From Ectothiorhodospira sp. BSL-9 (GTDB lineage: Bacteria > Pseudomonadota > Gammaproteobacteria > Ectothiorhodospirales > Ectothiorhodospiraceae), in contig NZ_CP011994.1 in the NCBI RefSeq assembly GCF_001632845.1, positions 1,994,001-2,058,000 of the forward strand: a stretch of 64,000 bases of DNA, written 5' to 3'. The notes under the pieces were generated by a model. That model searched no databases. It saw nothing but the letters and a program-made list of their open reading frames with translations, and was not told the origin of the DNA. Made by a program: the position numbers and the translations under genes. This document shows, in pieces, positions 26,649 through 37,097 of this stretch. Positions within the stretch are counted from its first letter, which is position 1; the number at the start of each line of letters is the position of its first letter.

Positions 26649-27713
26649 TCACTTGGTCTGCCGCTCCAGCGCCCAACGCACATGCTCCCGCACCCGTTCC
26701 GAGGGGTGCCCCGCCCGGGCCTCCAGGGCGGTCACCACCTCCCCGGAGGGTGCCGCATTTCCCAGGGCCACGGCCAGGTTGCGCAGCCAGCGCTCGTGGC
26801 CGATGCGGCGGATGGCGGAGCCTTCGGTGCGCTTGAGGAACGTGGCCTCATCCCAGGCGAACAGATCCACCAGGGAGACATCATCCAGCCCGTGGCGGGC
26901 CTCAAAGTCCGGTTCCACCCCCAGCGCGGCGCGGCGGTTCCACGGGCAGACCAGCTGGCAGTCATCACAACCATAGATGCGGTTGCCCAAGAGCGGTCGC
27001 AGGGGCTCGGGGATCGACCCTGCGTGCTCGATGGTCAGGTAGGAGATGCACAGCCGGGCATCCAGCTCAAAGGGCGCGACGATGGCACCGGTGGGGCAGA
27101 CATCCATGCACGCCCGGCAGCGACCACAGTGCTCGGATCCCGGCGGGTCCACCGGTAGCGGCAGGTCGGTGTAGAGTTCCCCCAGGAAGAACCAGGAGCC
27201 CGCCTCGCGACTGAGCAGGTTGGTGTGCTTGCCGATCCATCCCAGGCCGGCCTTCTCGGCCAGGGCCTTCTCCAGCACCGGGGCACTGTCCACGAAGGCC
27301 CGGTAACCAAAGGGGCCGATGGTTTCTTCAATATGCGAGGCGAGCGTCTGCAGACGCCGGCGCATCAGCTTGTGATAATCCCGCCCCAGGGCATAACGGG
27401 TGATGAAGGCCGCCTCCGGCCGTTCCAGCACCTCCCAGGCATCCCGGGCCCGGGCCGGCAGATACTGCATGCGTACCGAGATGATGCGCAGGGTACCCGG
27501 CACCAGTTCCTCAGGGCGCGAACGCAGGGTCCCGTGGCGCTCCATGTACTCCATGGTGCCGTGACGGCCCTGTTCGAGCCAGTTGATCAGGTGCGTTTCG
27601 TGTTCACCCAGATCCGTGTCACTGATGCCCACGGCATCGAAGCCCATCGCCCGGCCCCAGTTCCTGATCTGAGTGGCGAGGCTCTGGGGGGAGATATGAG
27701 GGGGCAGGGGCAT
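26649..27713 (-). CDS. queG: Epoxyqueuosine reductase
   Basis: This 354-residue cobalamin-dependent iron-sulfur enzyme carries out the last step of queuosine synthesis on tRNA. Two 4Fe-4S binding motifs are seen, CGRCRACMDVCPTGAI (near residues 198-213) and CDDCQLVCPWN. They follow the DUF1730 domain with GRDYHKLMRRRLQ and the catalytic Asp region FVDSAPVLEKALAEKAGLGWIGKH. A C-terminal HEAT-like segment (RHERWLRNLAVALGN) completes the protein. The ATG at 27713 matches family starts. It diverges from nnrDE, as yjeS/yjeF/yjeE neighbours do in E. coli. Confidence 0.95.
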   Translation of the reverse strand: MPLPPHISPQSLATQIRNWGRAMGFDAVGISDTDLGEHETHLINWLEQGRHGTMEYMERHGTLRSRPEELVPGTLRIISVRMQYLPARARDAWEVLERPEAAFITRYALGRDYHKLMRRRLQTLASHIEETIGPFGYRAFVDSAPVLEKALAEKAGLGWIGKHTNLLSREAGSWFFLGELYTDLPLPVDPPGSEHCGRCRACMDVCPTGAIVAPFELDARLCISYLTIEHAGSIPEPLRPLLGNRIYGCDDCQLVCPWNRRAALGVEPDFEARHGLDDVSLVDLFAWDEATFLKRTEGSAIRRIGHERWLRNLAVALGNAAPSGEVVTALEARAGHPSERVREHVRWALERQTK

Positions 27714-27839
27714 GGCGCAGGCCGGGCGAAACGACTGAGCGCACAGGATACGACAGGAGACAACCCGCGATACAGGTGGTTTGCGGCTTGGCACTCGCCG
27801 GCCCTACCATTGACCCCGTGCCCACGAGAGTCACCCCGA

Positions 27840-29340
27840 TGCTTCCCATCGCCTTATACACCGCCGAACAGGTGCGCGACATGGACCGTTGCGCCATCCA
27901 GGATCATGGCATTGCCGGTTATACCCTGATGGAACGCGCCGGTGCCGCCAGCCTGTTGGTGCTGCGTGCGCAGTGGCCCTCGGCCCGTGTGATCACCGTG
28001 GTCTGCGGCCCCGGCAACAACGGGGGAGATGGCTACGTGGTGGCCCGTCTGGCCCAGGAGGCGGGGCTGGGGGTGCGCGTGGTGGCGGCCACGGACCCCA
28101 AGGCCCTCAAAGGCGATGCCGCGCGGGCCTGGCAGGATTGGCAGGCCTGTGGAATTCCTCTTGCGGCAGATGCGGCGGAGGCATTGCAGGGGACCGATGT
28201 GATCGTGGATGCCTTGCTGGGCACGGGGCTGGGGCGACCCGTGGAGGGGGGCATGGCGGAGCTGATCGAGGCCATGAATGCTTCCGCAGTCCCGCTGCTG
28301 GCCCTGGACATCCCCTCGGGCCTGAACGCGGATACCGGTGCGGTGATGGGTTGTGCCATTGAGGCGCAGGCCACCGTGACCTTCATCGGGCTGAAGCAGG
28401 GCCTGTTCACCGGTTCCGGCCCCGAGCAATGCGGTCGCATTCATTACAGTGATCTGGACGTGCCGGCCGCCGTGCACCAGTCCCAGGTGCCCGGCGCCTG
28501 GCGCCGGGATGAGGACAGCCTGCGATGCCTGGGCCCGCGTCGCCGTGGTGCCCACAAGGGGCACTTCGGCCATGTGCTGGTGGTGGGCGGCGATGCGGGC
28601 ATGCCGGGCGCGGTGCGCCTGGCGGCCGAAGCGGCGGCGCGGGTTGGGGCGGGGCTGGTGAGCGTGGCCACCCATCCGGCCCATGCGGCCCTGATTCCCA
28701 TGGCGCGCCCGGAACTCATGTGCCATGGCATTGAGAATGCCTCGGACCTGGATGCCCTCCTGGACAGTGCTTCGGTGGTGGCCGTGGGCCCGGGCCTGGG
28801 GCAGGGGGCCTGGGCGCGCGCCCTGTGGCAACGGGTGTCGCAATGGGGGGTCCTTTGGTGGTGGACGCCGATGCCCTGAACCTGCTGGCGGCCGGGCCGC
28901 TGCGCAGGGATGACTGGGTGCTGACGCCCCATCCGGGGGAGGCGGGCCGACTGCTGGGCCTGGACAGCGCCCGTGTGCAGGGCCATCGTCCCGCCGCCGC
29001 CGCCTTGCTGAGCCAGTGCTACGGAGGCATCTGTGTACTCAAGGGGGCTGGCACCCTGGTCCACGGGCCTGCCGGCCTGCAGGTCTGTGATGCGGGCAAC
29101 CCGGGCATGGCCAGTGGCGGGATGGGAGACGTGTTGACCGGGGTCATCGCTGGCCTGGTGGCCCAGGGGCTGCCGGAGGCGGGTGTGTCTCGGGGCGAGG
29201 CCTTGTCCCATCTGGAAGCAGCGGCCACCCTGGGCGTGTGTGTTCATGCAGCCGCGGCGGATCGCGCCGCTGTGGCGGGTGAACGGGGCCTGCTGGCAAC
29301 GGACCTTCTGGACGCTCTTCGATCCACGGTGAACCCATGA
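27840..29340 (+). pseudogene. nnrDE: Bifunctional NAD(P)H-hydrate epimerase/dehydratase, frameshifted
   Basis: The first frame (27840-28879) holds the epimerase domain (NnrE: VCGPGNNGGDGYVVAR) and the start of the dehydratase (HKGHFGHVLVVGGDAGMPGA). It then slides into WWWTPMP and a stop. The second frame (joining near 28845) continues PLVVDADALNLLAAG through ASGGMGDVLTGVIAGLVAQG to 29340. The switch falls in a run of six G (28845-28850); a seventh G would restore one reading frame of about 500 residues. The enzyme repairs damaged NAD(P)H hydrates. The break may be a sequencing error, a real mutation or a slippery homopolymer. It overlaps tsaE by 4 bp and lies in the usual yjeF-yjeE order. 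Confidence 0.88.
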
Positions 29341-29819
29341 TGCAGGAACTACCCGATGAACAGGCCACCCAGGCCTTCGGCGCCCGCCTGGCCGCCACCT
29401 GCCCGCTGCGGGGGCTGGTCTTTCTCCAGGGGGATCTGGGGGCCGGCAAGACCACCCTGGTGCGCGCCTTCCTGCGGGCCCTGGGGCATGCCGGCCCGGT
29501 GAAGAGCCCCACGTACACCCTGGTGGAACCTTACGAGATCAATGGGCGTCGTATCCTGCATTTCGATCTGTATCGTCTGGCTGATCCAGAAGAACTGGAG
29601 TACCTGGGGGTGCGGGAGGACATGGACGACGCCACCCTCAATCTGGTGGAGTGGCCCAGCCAGGGAGCGGGTTGGCTGCCTGTCCCGGATCTGGTGCTGA
29701 GCCTGTCGCCCCAGGGCGAGGGTCGGCGTCTTGAACTGGCATCCGGTACCGATGCCGGCAGGGAATGGGTGGCACGCATCCTGGAGAATCCACCCGAAAA
29801 TGAACGGCTATCTGGCTAA
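29337..29819 (+). CDS. tsaE: tRNA threonylcarbamoyladenosine ATPase TsaE
   Basis: This 160-residue P-loop ATPase is needed with TsaB and TsaD to make the t6A37 tRNA modification. Walker A is GDLGAGKTTLVRAFL (residues about 32-46). VKSPTYTLVEPYE and HFDLYRLADPEELEYLG are family signatures, and LVEWPSQG is the conserved Glu-Trp motif. The start ATG overlaps the nnrD stop (ATGATGA), indicating an operon that runs on toward amiC. Confidence 0.95.
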   Translation: MMQELPDEQATQAFGARLAATCPLRGLVFLQGDLGAGKTTLVRAFLRALGHAGPVKSPTYTLVEPYEINGRRILHFDLYRLADPEELEYLGVREDMDDATLNLVEWPSQGAGWLPVPDLVLSLSPQGEGRRLELASGTDAGREWVARILENPPENERLSG

Positions 29820-29859
29820 TATTAGAGATCTTTCGGGCTTGCAATCGGCCCTGTTTCAG

Positions 29860-29875
29860 CCACACTATAGTGTGG
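29860..29875. promoter_or_regulatory. 16-bp perfect palindrome upstream of amiC
   Basis: CCACACTATAGTGTGG is perfectly self-complementary and ends 12 bp before the preferred amiC ATG. It contains TATAGT, which could be a -10, though the nearest -35 (TTGCAA at 29839) is too far. Its role as an operator is unproven. Confidence 0.35.
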
Positions 29876-29887
29876 AAGTGTTTCCTT

Positions 29888-31261
29888 ATGGGGGTCAGGG
29901 TTGTGACCGGTTCGATCAATCAGGCCAGACGGCGGCGGTTCTTGCGGTACCTTTTGTGCGCCTCGGGCGCGACCATGGCCGGTGGGTGGTGGCCTTCCAC
30001 CGTGCTGGCCGGCAGCCAGACGCGCGTCCAGGCCCTGCGCACCTCCGTGGATGGCGAAGTCACCCGGCTGGTCTTTGATCTCTCGGGGCCGGTGGACCAT
30101 GCCCTGTTCACCTTGAGCGACCCGGATCGGGTGGTCATCGACCTGCGTCAGGCCCGCCTGTCCGGGGAACTGCGTCTGCGGGACGAGTCCAAGGGTCCCC
30201 TGGAGGGTGTGCGCCATGCCACGCGCAATGACGAGGATCTGCGAGTGGTGCTGGATCTCAGCCGCCCTGCCAACCCCCGCAGTTTTCTGCTCCGCCCCAC
30301 CGATGACAGCGGTCATCGCCTGGTGATCGACCTGCAACAGGAGGGGGCGGGCACGCCCGAAGCGTCTCCAGCCGTGGGCGAGGAGAGGCCACGCTCCCGG
30401 GAGGTGATCGTGGCGATCGATGCCGGTCATGGTGGCAAGGATCCCGGCGCCATCGGTCCGGGAGGCACCTACGAAAAGGATGTGGTGCTGGCCATCGCCA
30501 AGCGGCTGGAAAAACTGGTGGAAAAAGAGCCGGGGATGAAGCCGGTCATGATCCGTACCGGCGACTATTTCCTGCCCCTGCGGGAGCGTATCCGCCGCGC
30601 CCGCCAGAATCATGCCGATGTGTTCATTTCCATCCACGCAGATGCGGCGCCGGATTCCCGGGCCCAGGGTTCCTCCGTGTACATGCTTTCGGAAGGCGGG
30701 GCGACCAGCGAGGCCGCCCGGTGGCTGGCCCAGCGGGAAAACGAAGCCGACAGCCGGCTGGGCGCTGTGCCCATCAGCGACAAGGATGACGTGCTGGCCT
30801 CGGTGCTGCTGGATCTCTCCCAGACTGCCACCCTGGAGGCCAGCAATACTCTGGCGGACTCCCTCATCGGTGAGATGCATCGGGTGGGCAAGGTGCGTCG
30901 TGCCCGCGTGGAACGGGCCGGTTTCGCCGTCCTGCGCTCACCGGATGTGCCCTCCGTGCTGGTGGAGGCGGCGTTCATCTCCAATCCCGAGGAGGAGCGC
31001 AAGCTCAAGACGTCTTCCTTCCAGCAGTCCATGGCCGAAGCCCTGCTGGGTGGCTTGCAGGACTACTTCTCCAGCCACGCACCACCCGGGACGATCCTGG
31101 CCGAGAACCGTCGCGGCCGTCATGTGATCCAGAGCGGCGAAACCCTCTCGGCCATCGCCAGTCGTTACCAGGTGTCGCTGACGCAGTTGCGCCGTCATAA
31201 CAACCTGAACAGTGATGTGATCCGCGTGGGGCAGGTCCTGGAGATCCCGAGAGGGGGCTGA
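29888..31261 (+). CDS. N-acetylmuramoyl-L-alanine amidase with Tat signal (AmiC-like)
   Basis: This protein of about 457 residues splits daughter-cell peptidoglycan. The N-terminus carries [20 protein letters not shown], a twin-arginine motif (RRxFLR), so folded Tat export is likely, as for E. coli AmiA and AmiC. An AMIN domain (about residues 45-150, [17 protein letters not shown]) is followed by Amidase_3 ([16 protein letters not shown], with zinc His; later SIHADA and [14 protein letters not shown]). A C-terminal LysM ([20 protein letters not shown]) resembles Pseudomonas AmiB. The ATG at 29888 is preferred over a GTG at 29870. It is 7 bp upstream of mutL. Confidence 0.93.
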   Translation: MGVRVVTGSINQARRRRFLRYLLCASGATMAGGWWPSTVLAGSQTRVQALRTSVDGEVTRLVFDLSGPVDHALFTLSDPDRVVIDLRQARLSGELRLRDESKGPLEGVRHATRNDEDLRVVLDLSRPANPRSFLLRPTDDSGHRLVIDLQQEGAGTPEASPAVGEERPRSREVIVAIDAGHGGKDPGAIGPGGTYEKDVVLAIAKRLEKLVEKEPGMKPVMIRTGDYFLPLRERIRRARQNHADVFISIHADAAPDSRAQGSSVYMLSEGGATSEAARWLAQRENEADSRLGAVPISDKDDVLASVLLDLSQTATLEASNTLADSLIGEMHRVGKVRRARVERAGFAVLRSPDVPSVLVEAAFISNPEEERKLKTSSFQQSMAEALLGGLQDYFSSHAPPGTILAENRRGRHVIQSGETLSAIASRYQVSLTQLRRHNNLNSDVIRVGQVLEIPRGG

Positions 31262-31268
31262 AGGGATC

Positions 31269-33170
31269 ATGCCCATTCATGAACTCCCTCCGCAACTGGT
31301 CAACCAGATCGCCGCCGGCGAAGTGGTGGAGCGTCCGGCGTCCGTGGTCAAGGAATTGCTGGAGAACAGTCTGGATGCCGGCGCCCGGCGCATTCAGCTG
31401 GATGTGGAGCAGGGTGGGGCGCGGCGTATCCGGGTGCGGGATGATGGCTGCGGCATCCCCCGGGAACAATTGTCCCTGGCCCTGTCACGCCACGCCACCA
31501 GCAAGATCGCCAGCCTGGACGACCTGGAACGGGTGGGCAGCCTGGGCTTCAGGGGCGAGGCCCTGCCCAGCATCGCCTCGGTCTCGCGACTGACCCTCAC
31601 CTCCGCCGTGGCGGGCGAGGACAGCGGCTGGGCCCTGCAGGGGGATGGCGGCGACCGCTTCGAGGCGCCCGAGCCGGCGCCCCATCCGGTGGGCACCACC
31701 ATCGATGTGCGGGAGTTGTTCTTCAATGTCCCGGCCCGGCGCAAGTTCCTGCGCACCGAACGTACCGAATATGGCCACCTGGAAGAGGTGGTTCGCCGCC
31801 TGGCCCTGTCCCGCTTCGACGTGGGGTTTGATCTTAACCACAATCGCAAGTCCACCCTGCGCCTGCCTGCGGCCGAGGATGCCGCGACCCGGGATCGCCG
31901 CGTGGGGCAGATCTGCGGTGAGGCCTTTCTGGAGCAGGCGGCCTTTCTGGAGCAGGAAGGGGCCGGGCTGCGTCTGTGGGGCTGGATGGGGTTGCCCACC
32001 TTTTCCCGCAGTCAGGCCGATCTGCAGTATTTCTACGTGAACGGGCGCATGGTGCGGGATCGGCTGGTCACCCATGCAGTGCGCCAGGCCTATCAGGACG
32101 TCCTCTACCATGGCCGGCACCCGGCCTATGTGCTGTTCCTGGAACTGGACCCGGCCCTGGTGGACGTGAACGCCCACCCGGCCAAGCATGAGGTGCGGTT
32201 TCGCGAGTCCCGCCTGGTGCATGATTTTCTCTTTCGCAGCCTGCACCGGGCCCTGGGGGAATTGCGACCCGGTGCATCACCGGCACCCGCCGGGCCTGAC
32301 GCGGCGGCCGGGGAAGCGGTCCCGTCTGCTGAGACATCACCTTCGGTGCCATCGCATGTGGGTCAGGCCGGGCAGACCGCAGTGCCCAACCCCGATGGTC
32401 CCGACGAAACACCGACCTTAGCCGGGGTGCAGGAAGGCCGCGCCCGGCCGTCCGCGGCCTCCTCCTGGAGCGGTCGCCAGAGTCGCCTGCCACTGAATGT
32501 GGCCGAGACCATGGAGGCCTATGGTCGCCTGCACCCGGATACGGTGCCAGTCGTTGACGCCAGCACGGATGAATCCCCCACGGATGAGCCACCCATGGGC
32601 TTTGCCCTGGCCCAGCTCCATGGGGTGTACATCCTGGCCCGCAACCGCGAGGGGCTGGTGCTGGTGGATATGCATGCCGCCCACGAGCGCATCACCTACG
32701 AGCGCCTGAAAAAGGCCTATTGGGGGGAGGGAGTCCGGTCCCAGCCGCTGCTGATCCCCGAAACCCTTCAGGTGAGTCGTGCCGAGGCGGACCTGGCCGA
32801 AGCCCATCAGGAGGCCTTTGACAGCCTGGGGCTGGAGATCGATCGCAGCGGACCGGAGCAGTTGCGTCTGCGGGGTATTCCCAGCCTGCTGGTGGGCGGG
32901 GATGCCGCCTCCCTGGTTCGGGATGTGATTGCTGATCTGCACGCCCACGGCCAGTCATCCCGGGTGGAGGAACACATCAATGCCCTGCTGGGTACCATGG
33001 CCTGTCATGGGTCGGTGCGCGCCAACCGGGCACTCACCCTGCCGGAGATGAATGCCCTGCTGCGCGACATGGAGGCCACCGAGCGCAGCGGACAGTGCAA
33101 TCACGGCCGCCCCACCTGGGTGGCCCTGTCCATGGCCGAACTGGACCGTCTGTTCATGCGGGGTCGCTAG
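31269..33170 (+). CDS. mutL: DNA mismatch repair protein MutL
   Basis: This 633-residue protein has an N-terminal GHKL ATPase with [31 protein letters not shown] and [13 protein letters not shown], and a variable linker at about 330-440. The C-terminal dimerisation domain contains [12 protein letters not shown] and CNHGRPTW, which correspond to the DQHA(X2)E(X4)E and C-P-H-G-R-P motifs of nicking MutL proteins, so it probably cuts DNA itself as in organisms without MutH. The stop overlaps the miaA GTG by one base. Confidence 0.95.
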   Translation: MPIHELPPQLVNQIAAGEVVERPASVVKELLENSLDAGARRIQLDVEQGGARRIRVRDDGCGIPREQLSLALSRHATSKIASLDDLERVGSLGFRGEALPSIASVSRLTLTSAVAGEDSGWALQGDGGDRFEAPEPAPHPVGTTIDVRELFFNVPARRKFLRTERTEYGHLEEVVRRLALSRFDVGFDLNHNRKSTLRLPAAEDAATRDRRVGQICGEAFLEQAAFLEQEGAGLRLWGWMGLPTFSRSQADLQYFYVNGRMVRDRLVTHAVRQAYQDVLYHGRHPAYVLFLELDPALVDVNAHPAKHEVRFRESRLVHDFLFRSLHRALGELRPGASPAPAGPDAAAGEAVPSAETSPSVPSHVGQAGQTAVPNPDGPDETPTLAGVQEGRARPSAASSWSGRQSRLPLNVAETMEAYGRLHPDTVPVVDASTDESPTDEPPMGFALAQLHGVYILARNREGLVLVDMHAAHERITYERLKKAYWGEGVRSQPLLIPETLQVSRAEADLAEAHQEAFDSLGLEIDRSGPEQLRLRGIPSLLVGGDAASLVRDVIADLHAHGQSSRVEEHINALLGTMACHGSVRANRALTLPEMNALLRDMEATERSGQCNHGRPTWVALSMAELDRLFMRGR

Positions 33171-34126
33171 TGACCGGAACACTGCCTCCCGCCGCACCGC
33201 CGGCGATCTTTCTCATGGGCCCCACCGCCACCGGCAAGACGGAACTGGCGGTGGAGTGGGTGCAACGCCTGCCCTGCGAGATCATCAGCGTGGACTCGGC
33301 CATGATCTACCGTGGCATGGATGTGGGTACGGCCAAGCCCTCGCCGGACACCCTGCGGGCAGCGCCGCATCACCTGGTGGATATTCTGGATCCGTCCGAG
33401 ACCTATTCCGCGGCGCGCTTTCGCGAGGATGCCCTGGCGCTCATGGCGGATATCACCGCCCGTGGGCGAGTGCCCCTGCTGGTGGGGGGCACCATGCTGT
33501 ATTTCCGGGCCCTGGATTTCGGCCTGGATACCCTGCCCGATGCCGATCCCATGGTGCGTGCCCGCATCGATGCCCTGGCCGCCGACGCGGGCTGGGAGGG
33601 CGTGCACCTGGCCCTGGCCCGGGTGGATCCCGTTTCGGCGGCACGCATCCACCCCAATGACCCGCAGCGACTGCAGCGCGCCCTGGAGGTGTTCGAGCTC
33701 ACCGGGCAGCCCCTGTCCTCGTTTCACGCTCAGCCCCGGGCCTCGCAGCTCCCCTACGACGTCCTGCGCCTGGCGCTGATGCCGACAGATCGCACCCAGC
33801 TACGGGAACGCATCGCCCGGCGCTTTCATGCCATGCTGGAGGCCGGCTTCATGGATGAAGTGCGCGCCCTCAGGGCCCGCGGTGATCTGAACCCGCAGAT
33901 GCCATCCATACGCGCCGTGGGTTACCGCCAGGCCTGGGCCCGTCTGGAGGGTGAACTGGATGGCGAGGCCATGGTCTCAAAGGCCATTACGGCGACGCGA
34001 CAGCTGGCCAAGCGGCAGATGACCTGGCTGCGCAGTTATCCCCAAACCCGTCAGCATGATCCCGAGACTCTGGATCATGACCGGATCTTTCAGGCGGTGG
34101 CGGAGCATGTGAACGACCCACGATAA
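33170..34126 (+). CDS. miaA: tRNA dimethylallyltransferase
   Basis: This 318-residue protein prenylates A37 of tRNAs reading UNN codons. [14 protein letters not shown] (P-loop, residues about 17-30), [37 protein letters not shown] and [11 protein letters not shown] are diagnostic. It starts with GTG at 33170, overlapping the mutL stop. hfq follows, the normal gammaproteobacterial order. Confidence 0.96.
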   Translation: MTGTLPPAAPPAIFLMGPTATGKTELAVEWVQRLPCEIISVDSAMIYRGMDVGTAKPSPDTLRAAPHHLVDILDPSETYSAARFREDALALMADITARGRVPLLVGGTMLYFRALDFGLDTLPDADPMVRARIDALAADAGWEGVHLALARVDPVSAARIHPNDPQRLQRALEVFELTGQPLSSFHAQPRASQLPYDVLRLALMPTDRTQLRERIARRFHAMLEAGFMDEVRALRARGDLNPQMPSIRAVGYRQAWARLEGELDGEAMVSKAITATRQLAKRQMTWLRSYPQTRQHDPETLDHDRIFQAVAEHVNDPR

Positions 34127-34141
34127 CCGTGGGGAGGCGTG

Positions 34142-34212
34142 TGCTAGAATCAGGACTCCGACGCTTCGTCGGGCCGAAGGCCCGATTGTCGGAACAACAA
34201 CAAAGATGACCC
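34142..34212 (+). promoter_or_regulatory. hfq promoter and structured leader
   Basis: An extended -10, TGCTAGAAT (34142-34150), lies 79 bp upstream of hfq. The leader can fold as TCCGAC (34157-34162) with GTCGGA (34187-34192), enclosing CGGGCC-GAA-GGCCCG (34170-34184). It is followed by AACAACAACAAA, four A-R-N triplets of the kind bound by the distal face of Hfq. Autoregulation is inferred. Confidence 0.5.
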
Positions 34213-34228
34213 AACCCGGGAGCAAGCC

Positions 34229-34477
34229 ATGTCAAAAGGGCAAACATTACAAGAACCCTTTCTCAACACCCTGCGCAAGGAGCGCATTCCGGTGTCCATC
34301 TACCTGGTGAATGGTATCAAGCTGCAGGGTCAGATCGATTCCTTCGATCAGTTTGTGGTGCTCCTCAAGAATAGCGTGAGCCAGATGGTCTACAAGCATG
34401 CCATCTCCACCATCGTGCCATCCCGGCCGGTCAAGATGGCCTTGGCCGATGATGCCGATCAGGACAACCCATCCTGA
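34229..34477 (+). CDS. hfq: RNA chaperone Hfq
   Basis: This 82-residue Sm-like hexameric protein pairs small RNAs with mRNAs. Sm1 ([29 protein letters not shown], quoted here only as the region 21-49) and Sm2 ([15 protein letters not shown], residues 55-69, with the YKHAIST motif) are intact. It has a short acidic tail. GGGAG (34218-34222) lies 6 bp before the ATG. It has its own promoter and heads the hfq-hflX-hflK-hflC group. Confidence 0.96.
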   Translation: MSKGQTLQEPFLNTLRKERIPVSIYLVNGIKLQGQIDSFDQFVVLLKNSVSQMVYKHAISTIVPSRPVKMALADDADQDNPS

Positions 34478-34543
34478 TCAAGTCCCGGCGGTCGCCTGTG
34501 GTGGCCGTTGTCCCGTTTACTGTACTGAGGTCTCAGCGACATC

Positions 34544-35827
34544 TTGTTTGAAAGACCCCGCAGCGGCGAGCGCGCCGTACTGGTTCACCTGGATCTGCCC
34601 ACCCAGGATGATGACGAGGACTGCCAGGAGTTCATGGAGCTGGTGCGCTCCGCCGGGGCCGAGCCCGTCGGCCTGATCACCGGGAGTCGCAAGTCACCGG
34701 ATCCACGCTATTTCGTGGGCAGTGGCAAGGCCGAGGAGGTTCGCGACCTGGTGAAGAGCGAAGAGGCCGAGGTGGCCATCTTCGATCATCCGCTCTCCCC
34801 GAGTCAGGAACGCAACCTGGAAAAACTCCTTCAGTGTCGCGTTCTGGATCGTGCCGGGCTGATCCTGGATATCTTCGCCCAGCGCGCGCGCTCCCATGAA
34901 GGCAAGCTGCAGGTGGAGTTGGCCCAGCTGCGCCATATGTCCACCCGGCTGGTGCGGGGCTGGACTCACCTGGAACGCCAGAAGGGGGGGATTGGTCTGC
35001 GTGGTCCCGGTGAGACCCAGCTCGAGACCGACCGGCGCCTGCTGGGTGTGCGCATCAAGCAGATCACCCGCCGCCTGGAGAAGGTGGAGCAGCAGCGGGA
35101 GCAGGGCAGACGTTCGCGACTGAGGGCAGAGGTGCCTACCATCTCCCTGGTGGGGTACACCAATGCCGGCAAGTCCACCCTGTTCAACCGGCTTACCCAG
35201 GCGGGTGTCTATGCTGCGGATCAGCTCTTCGCCACCCTCGATCCGACCCTGCGGCGTGTGGAGCTTCCCTCGCAACAGGCCATGATCCTCGCCGATACGG
35301 TGGGGTTTGTGCGGCAACTGCCCCATGATCTGGTGGCCGCCTTTCGGGCCACCCTGACCGAGACCCGGGAAGCCTCGCTGCTGCTGCATGTGGTGGACGC
35401 CCATGACGCCCAGCGGGACGTGTACATGGAGCAGGTCAATCAGGTGCTGGAGGAGATCGGTGCCCGCGAAGTGCCGCAGATCCTGGTGTTCAACAAGATC
35501 GACCTCATCCCCGGCGCAACCCCGCGGATCGAGCCGGCCGACCATGGGGAGCCCGCCCGGGTATGGCTATCGGCCCAGACCGGCGAAGGGGTGGACGCCC
35601 TGCTGGAGATGCTGGCCGATCACTATGCCGAGTCCATCGTCAGCGGCTGGCTTGAACTGCCACCCACGGCGGGTCGTGAGCGGGCCGGGCTGTTCGAGAT
35701 GGATGCGGTGGAGCAGGAGGCGCTCACCGAAAGCGGCGGCTGGCGGCTGCGAATCCGTCTGCCCCAGCGTCGCCTGGATGAACTTTTTCGGGATGCAGGG
35801 TTCACACCGAAACTGTCACAAGACTAG
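34544..35827 (+). CDS. hflX: GTPase HflX
   Basis: This 427-residue ribosome-associated GTPase splits stalled ribosomes under stress. It has an N-terminal HflX domain with YFVGSGKAEEVRDLV and QVELAQLRHMSTRLVRGW. A Gly-rich GIGLRGPGETQLETDRRL linker leads to a G domain: G1 GYTNAGKSTLF, G3 DTVGFVRQLP, G4 NKID. The start is read as TTG at 34544, the only start giving the conserved FERPRSGERAVLVHL beginning. It lies 66 bp downstream of hfq. Confidence 0.95.
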   Translation: MFERPRSGERAVLVHLDLPTQDDDEDCQEFMELVRSAGAEPVGLITGSRKSPDPRYFVGSGKAEEVRDLVKSEEAEVAIFDHPLSPSQERNLEKLLQCRVLDRAGLILDIFAQRARSHEGKLQVELAQLRHMSTRLVRGWTHLERQKGGIGLRGPGETQLETDRRLLGVRIKQITRRLEKVEQQREQGRRSRLRAEVPTISLVGYTNAGKSTLFNRLTQAGVYAADQLFATLDPTLRRVELPSQQAMILADTVGFVRQLPHDLVAAFRATLTETREASLLLHVVDAHDAQRDVYMEQVNQVLEEIGAREVPQILVFNKIDLIPGATPRIEPADHGEPARVWLSAQTGEGVDALLEMLADHYAESIVSGWLELPPTAGRERAGLFEMDAVEQEALTESGGWRLRIRLPQRRLDELFRDAGFTPKLSQD

Positions 35828-35918
35828 AATGGGCCGCTTGCGTGGCTGGCCGAGGTAGGGATGCCAGGGCCACTCAACCTTATCAGACGATTGATCGCGT
35901 TTTCGACGGAGTCAGCAC

Positions 35919-37097
35919 ATGCCCTGGAATGAACCAGGAAACAACGGCAAGGATCCCTGGGGCGGCGGTGGTAACCGCGGCGGCGGGAATCAGGGCCCTC
36001 CGGATCTCGATGAGGTCCTCAAGAAACTCTCTTCCAAATTCAACGCCCTGTTCGGCGGTGGCAGCGGCGGGGAAGGCGGCGGCGGTGGCGGTTTGGGCAA
36101 GCATGCCTCGGCCGGTATCAGCCTTGCGGTCATCCTGGCCCTGGTCATCTGGCTGGCTTCGGGCTTCTTCATCGTGAGTGAAGGTGAGCGCGGTGTGGTG
36201 CTGCGCTTTGGTGCCTTCACCTCCGTGGCCACCCCGGGCCCCAACTGGCATCTGCCCTATCCCATCGAACGGGTGGAGATCGTGGATGTGGACAACATCC
36301 GCTCCATCCAGCACCGCGCCCTGATGCTGACCGGTGACGAAAACATCATTGATGTGGACATCGCCGTGCAGTACCGGGTGATGGACCCGGTGGACTTCCT
36401 CTTCAACGTGCGCAACCCGGACGCCACCGCCCGCCAGGTGATGGAATCGGCCATCCGCGAGCGCATCGGCAAGAACCGCCTGGACTTCATCCTGGGTGAA
36501 GGTCGCGCCGAAGTGGCCACATCCTCGCGGATCGTGATTCAGGATGCCCTGGACTCTTACGGCACCGGCGTTGCGGTCACGGCGGTCAGCATGCAGCAGG
36601 CCCAGCCGCCCGAACCGGTGCAGGAGGCCTTTGCGGACGCCATTCGTGCCCGAGAGGACGAGGTGCGTTTCCGTAACGAGGCCGAGGCCTATGCCAACAC
36701 CATTCTGCCCCAGGCCCGTGGTGAGGCCGCCCGACTGACCGAGCAGGCCGAGGCCTATCGTGAACAGGTGATCGCTCAGTCCGAGGGTGATGCGTCCCGC
36801 TTCACCCAGTTGCTGGTCGAATACCAGAACGCCCCGGATGTCACTCGCGAGCGTCTGTTCATCGAGACCACCGAGGTGGTGCTCGGCTCCACCAGCAAGG
36901 TCTTTCTTGACGTGAGCAGCAGCAACAATCTGATGATGCTGCCCCTGGACAAGATCCTGCGGGGCGAGATGTCCGCCGGGCAGCCGGAAGGTGGGTCCCG
37001 TTCGGGCCCGTCCAGCCTGTCCACCCGACCGACGACGCCATTGCCAAACCTTGGCCAGCGTCCTGGCCCTGATCCCCGTTCACGGGAGGTGCGTTGA
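35919..37097 (+). CDS. hflK: FtsH protease modulator HflK
   Basis: This 392-residue type II membrane protein has a Gly/Asn-rich cytoplasmic N-terminus (GNNGKDPWGGGGNRGGGNQG) and one membrane helix (about residues 66-86). A periplasmic SPFH/band 7 domain (VSEGERGVVLRFGAF onward) and a Pro/Gly/Ser-rich tail follow. With HflC it forms the large cage around FtsH that restrains its proteolysis. Its stop overlaps the hflC ATG as TGATG. Confidence 0.95.
   Translation: MPWNEPGNNGKDPWGGGGNRGGGNQGPPDLDEVLKKLSSKFNALFGGGSGGEGGGGGGLGKHASAGISLAVILALVIWLASGFFIVSEGERGVVLRFGAFTSVATPGPNWHLPYPIERVEIVDVDNIRSIQHRALMLTGDENIIDVDIAVQYRVMDPVDFLFNVRNPDATARQVMESAIRERIGKNRLDFILGEGRAEVATSSRIVIQDALDSYGTGVAVTAVSMQQAQPPEPVQEAFADAIRAREDEVRFRNEAEAYANTILPQARGEAARLTEQAEAYREQVIAQSEGDASRFTQLLVEYQNAPDVTRERLFIETTEVVLGSTSKVFLDVSSSNNLMMLPLDKILRGEMSAGQPEGGSRSGPSSLSTRPTTPLPNLGQRPGPDPRSREVR

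Noticed and set aside
28841-28856. Programmed ribosomal frameshifting in nnrDE
   Set aside because: No stimulatory structure or internal ribosome site is evident, and the known family needs no recoding; an indel in a homopolymer is simpler, though not excluded.
28825-29340. An independent dehydratase gene starting at ATG 28825
   Set aside because: The domain begins upstream in the other frame, and the ATG has no ribosome site; a frameshifted single gene explains all motifs better.
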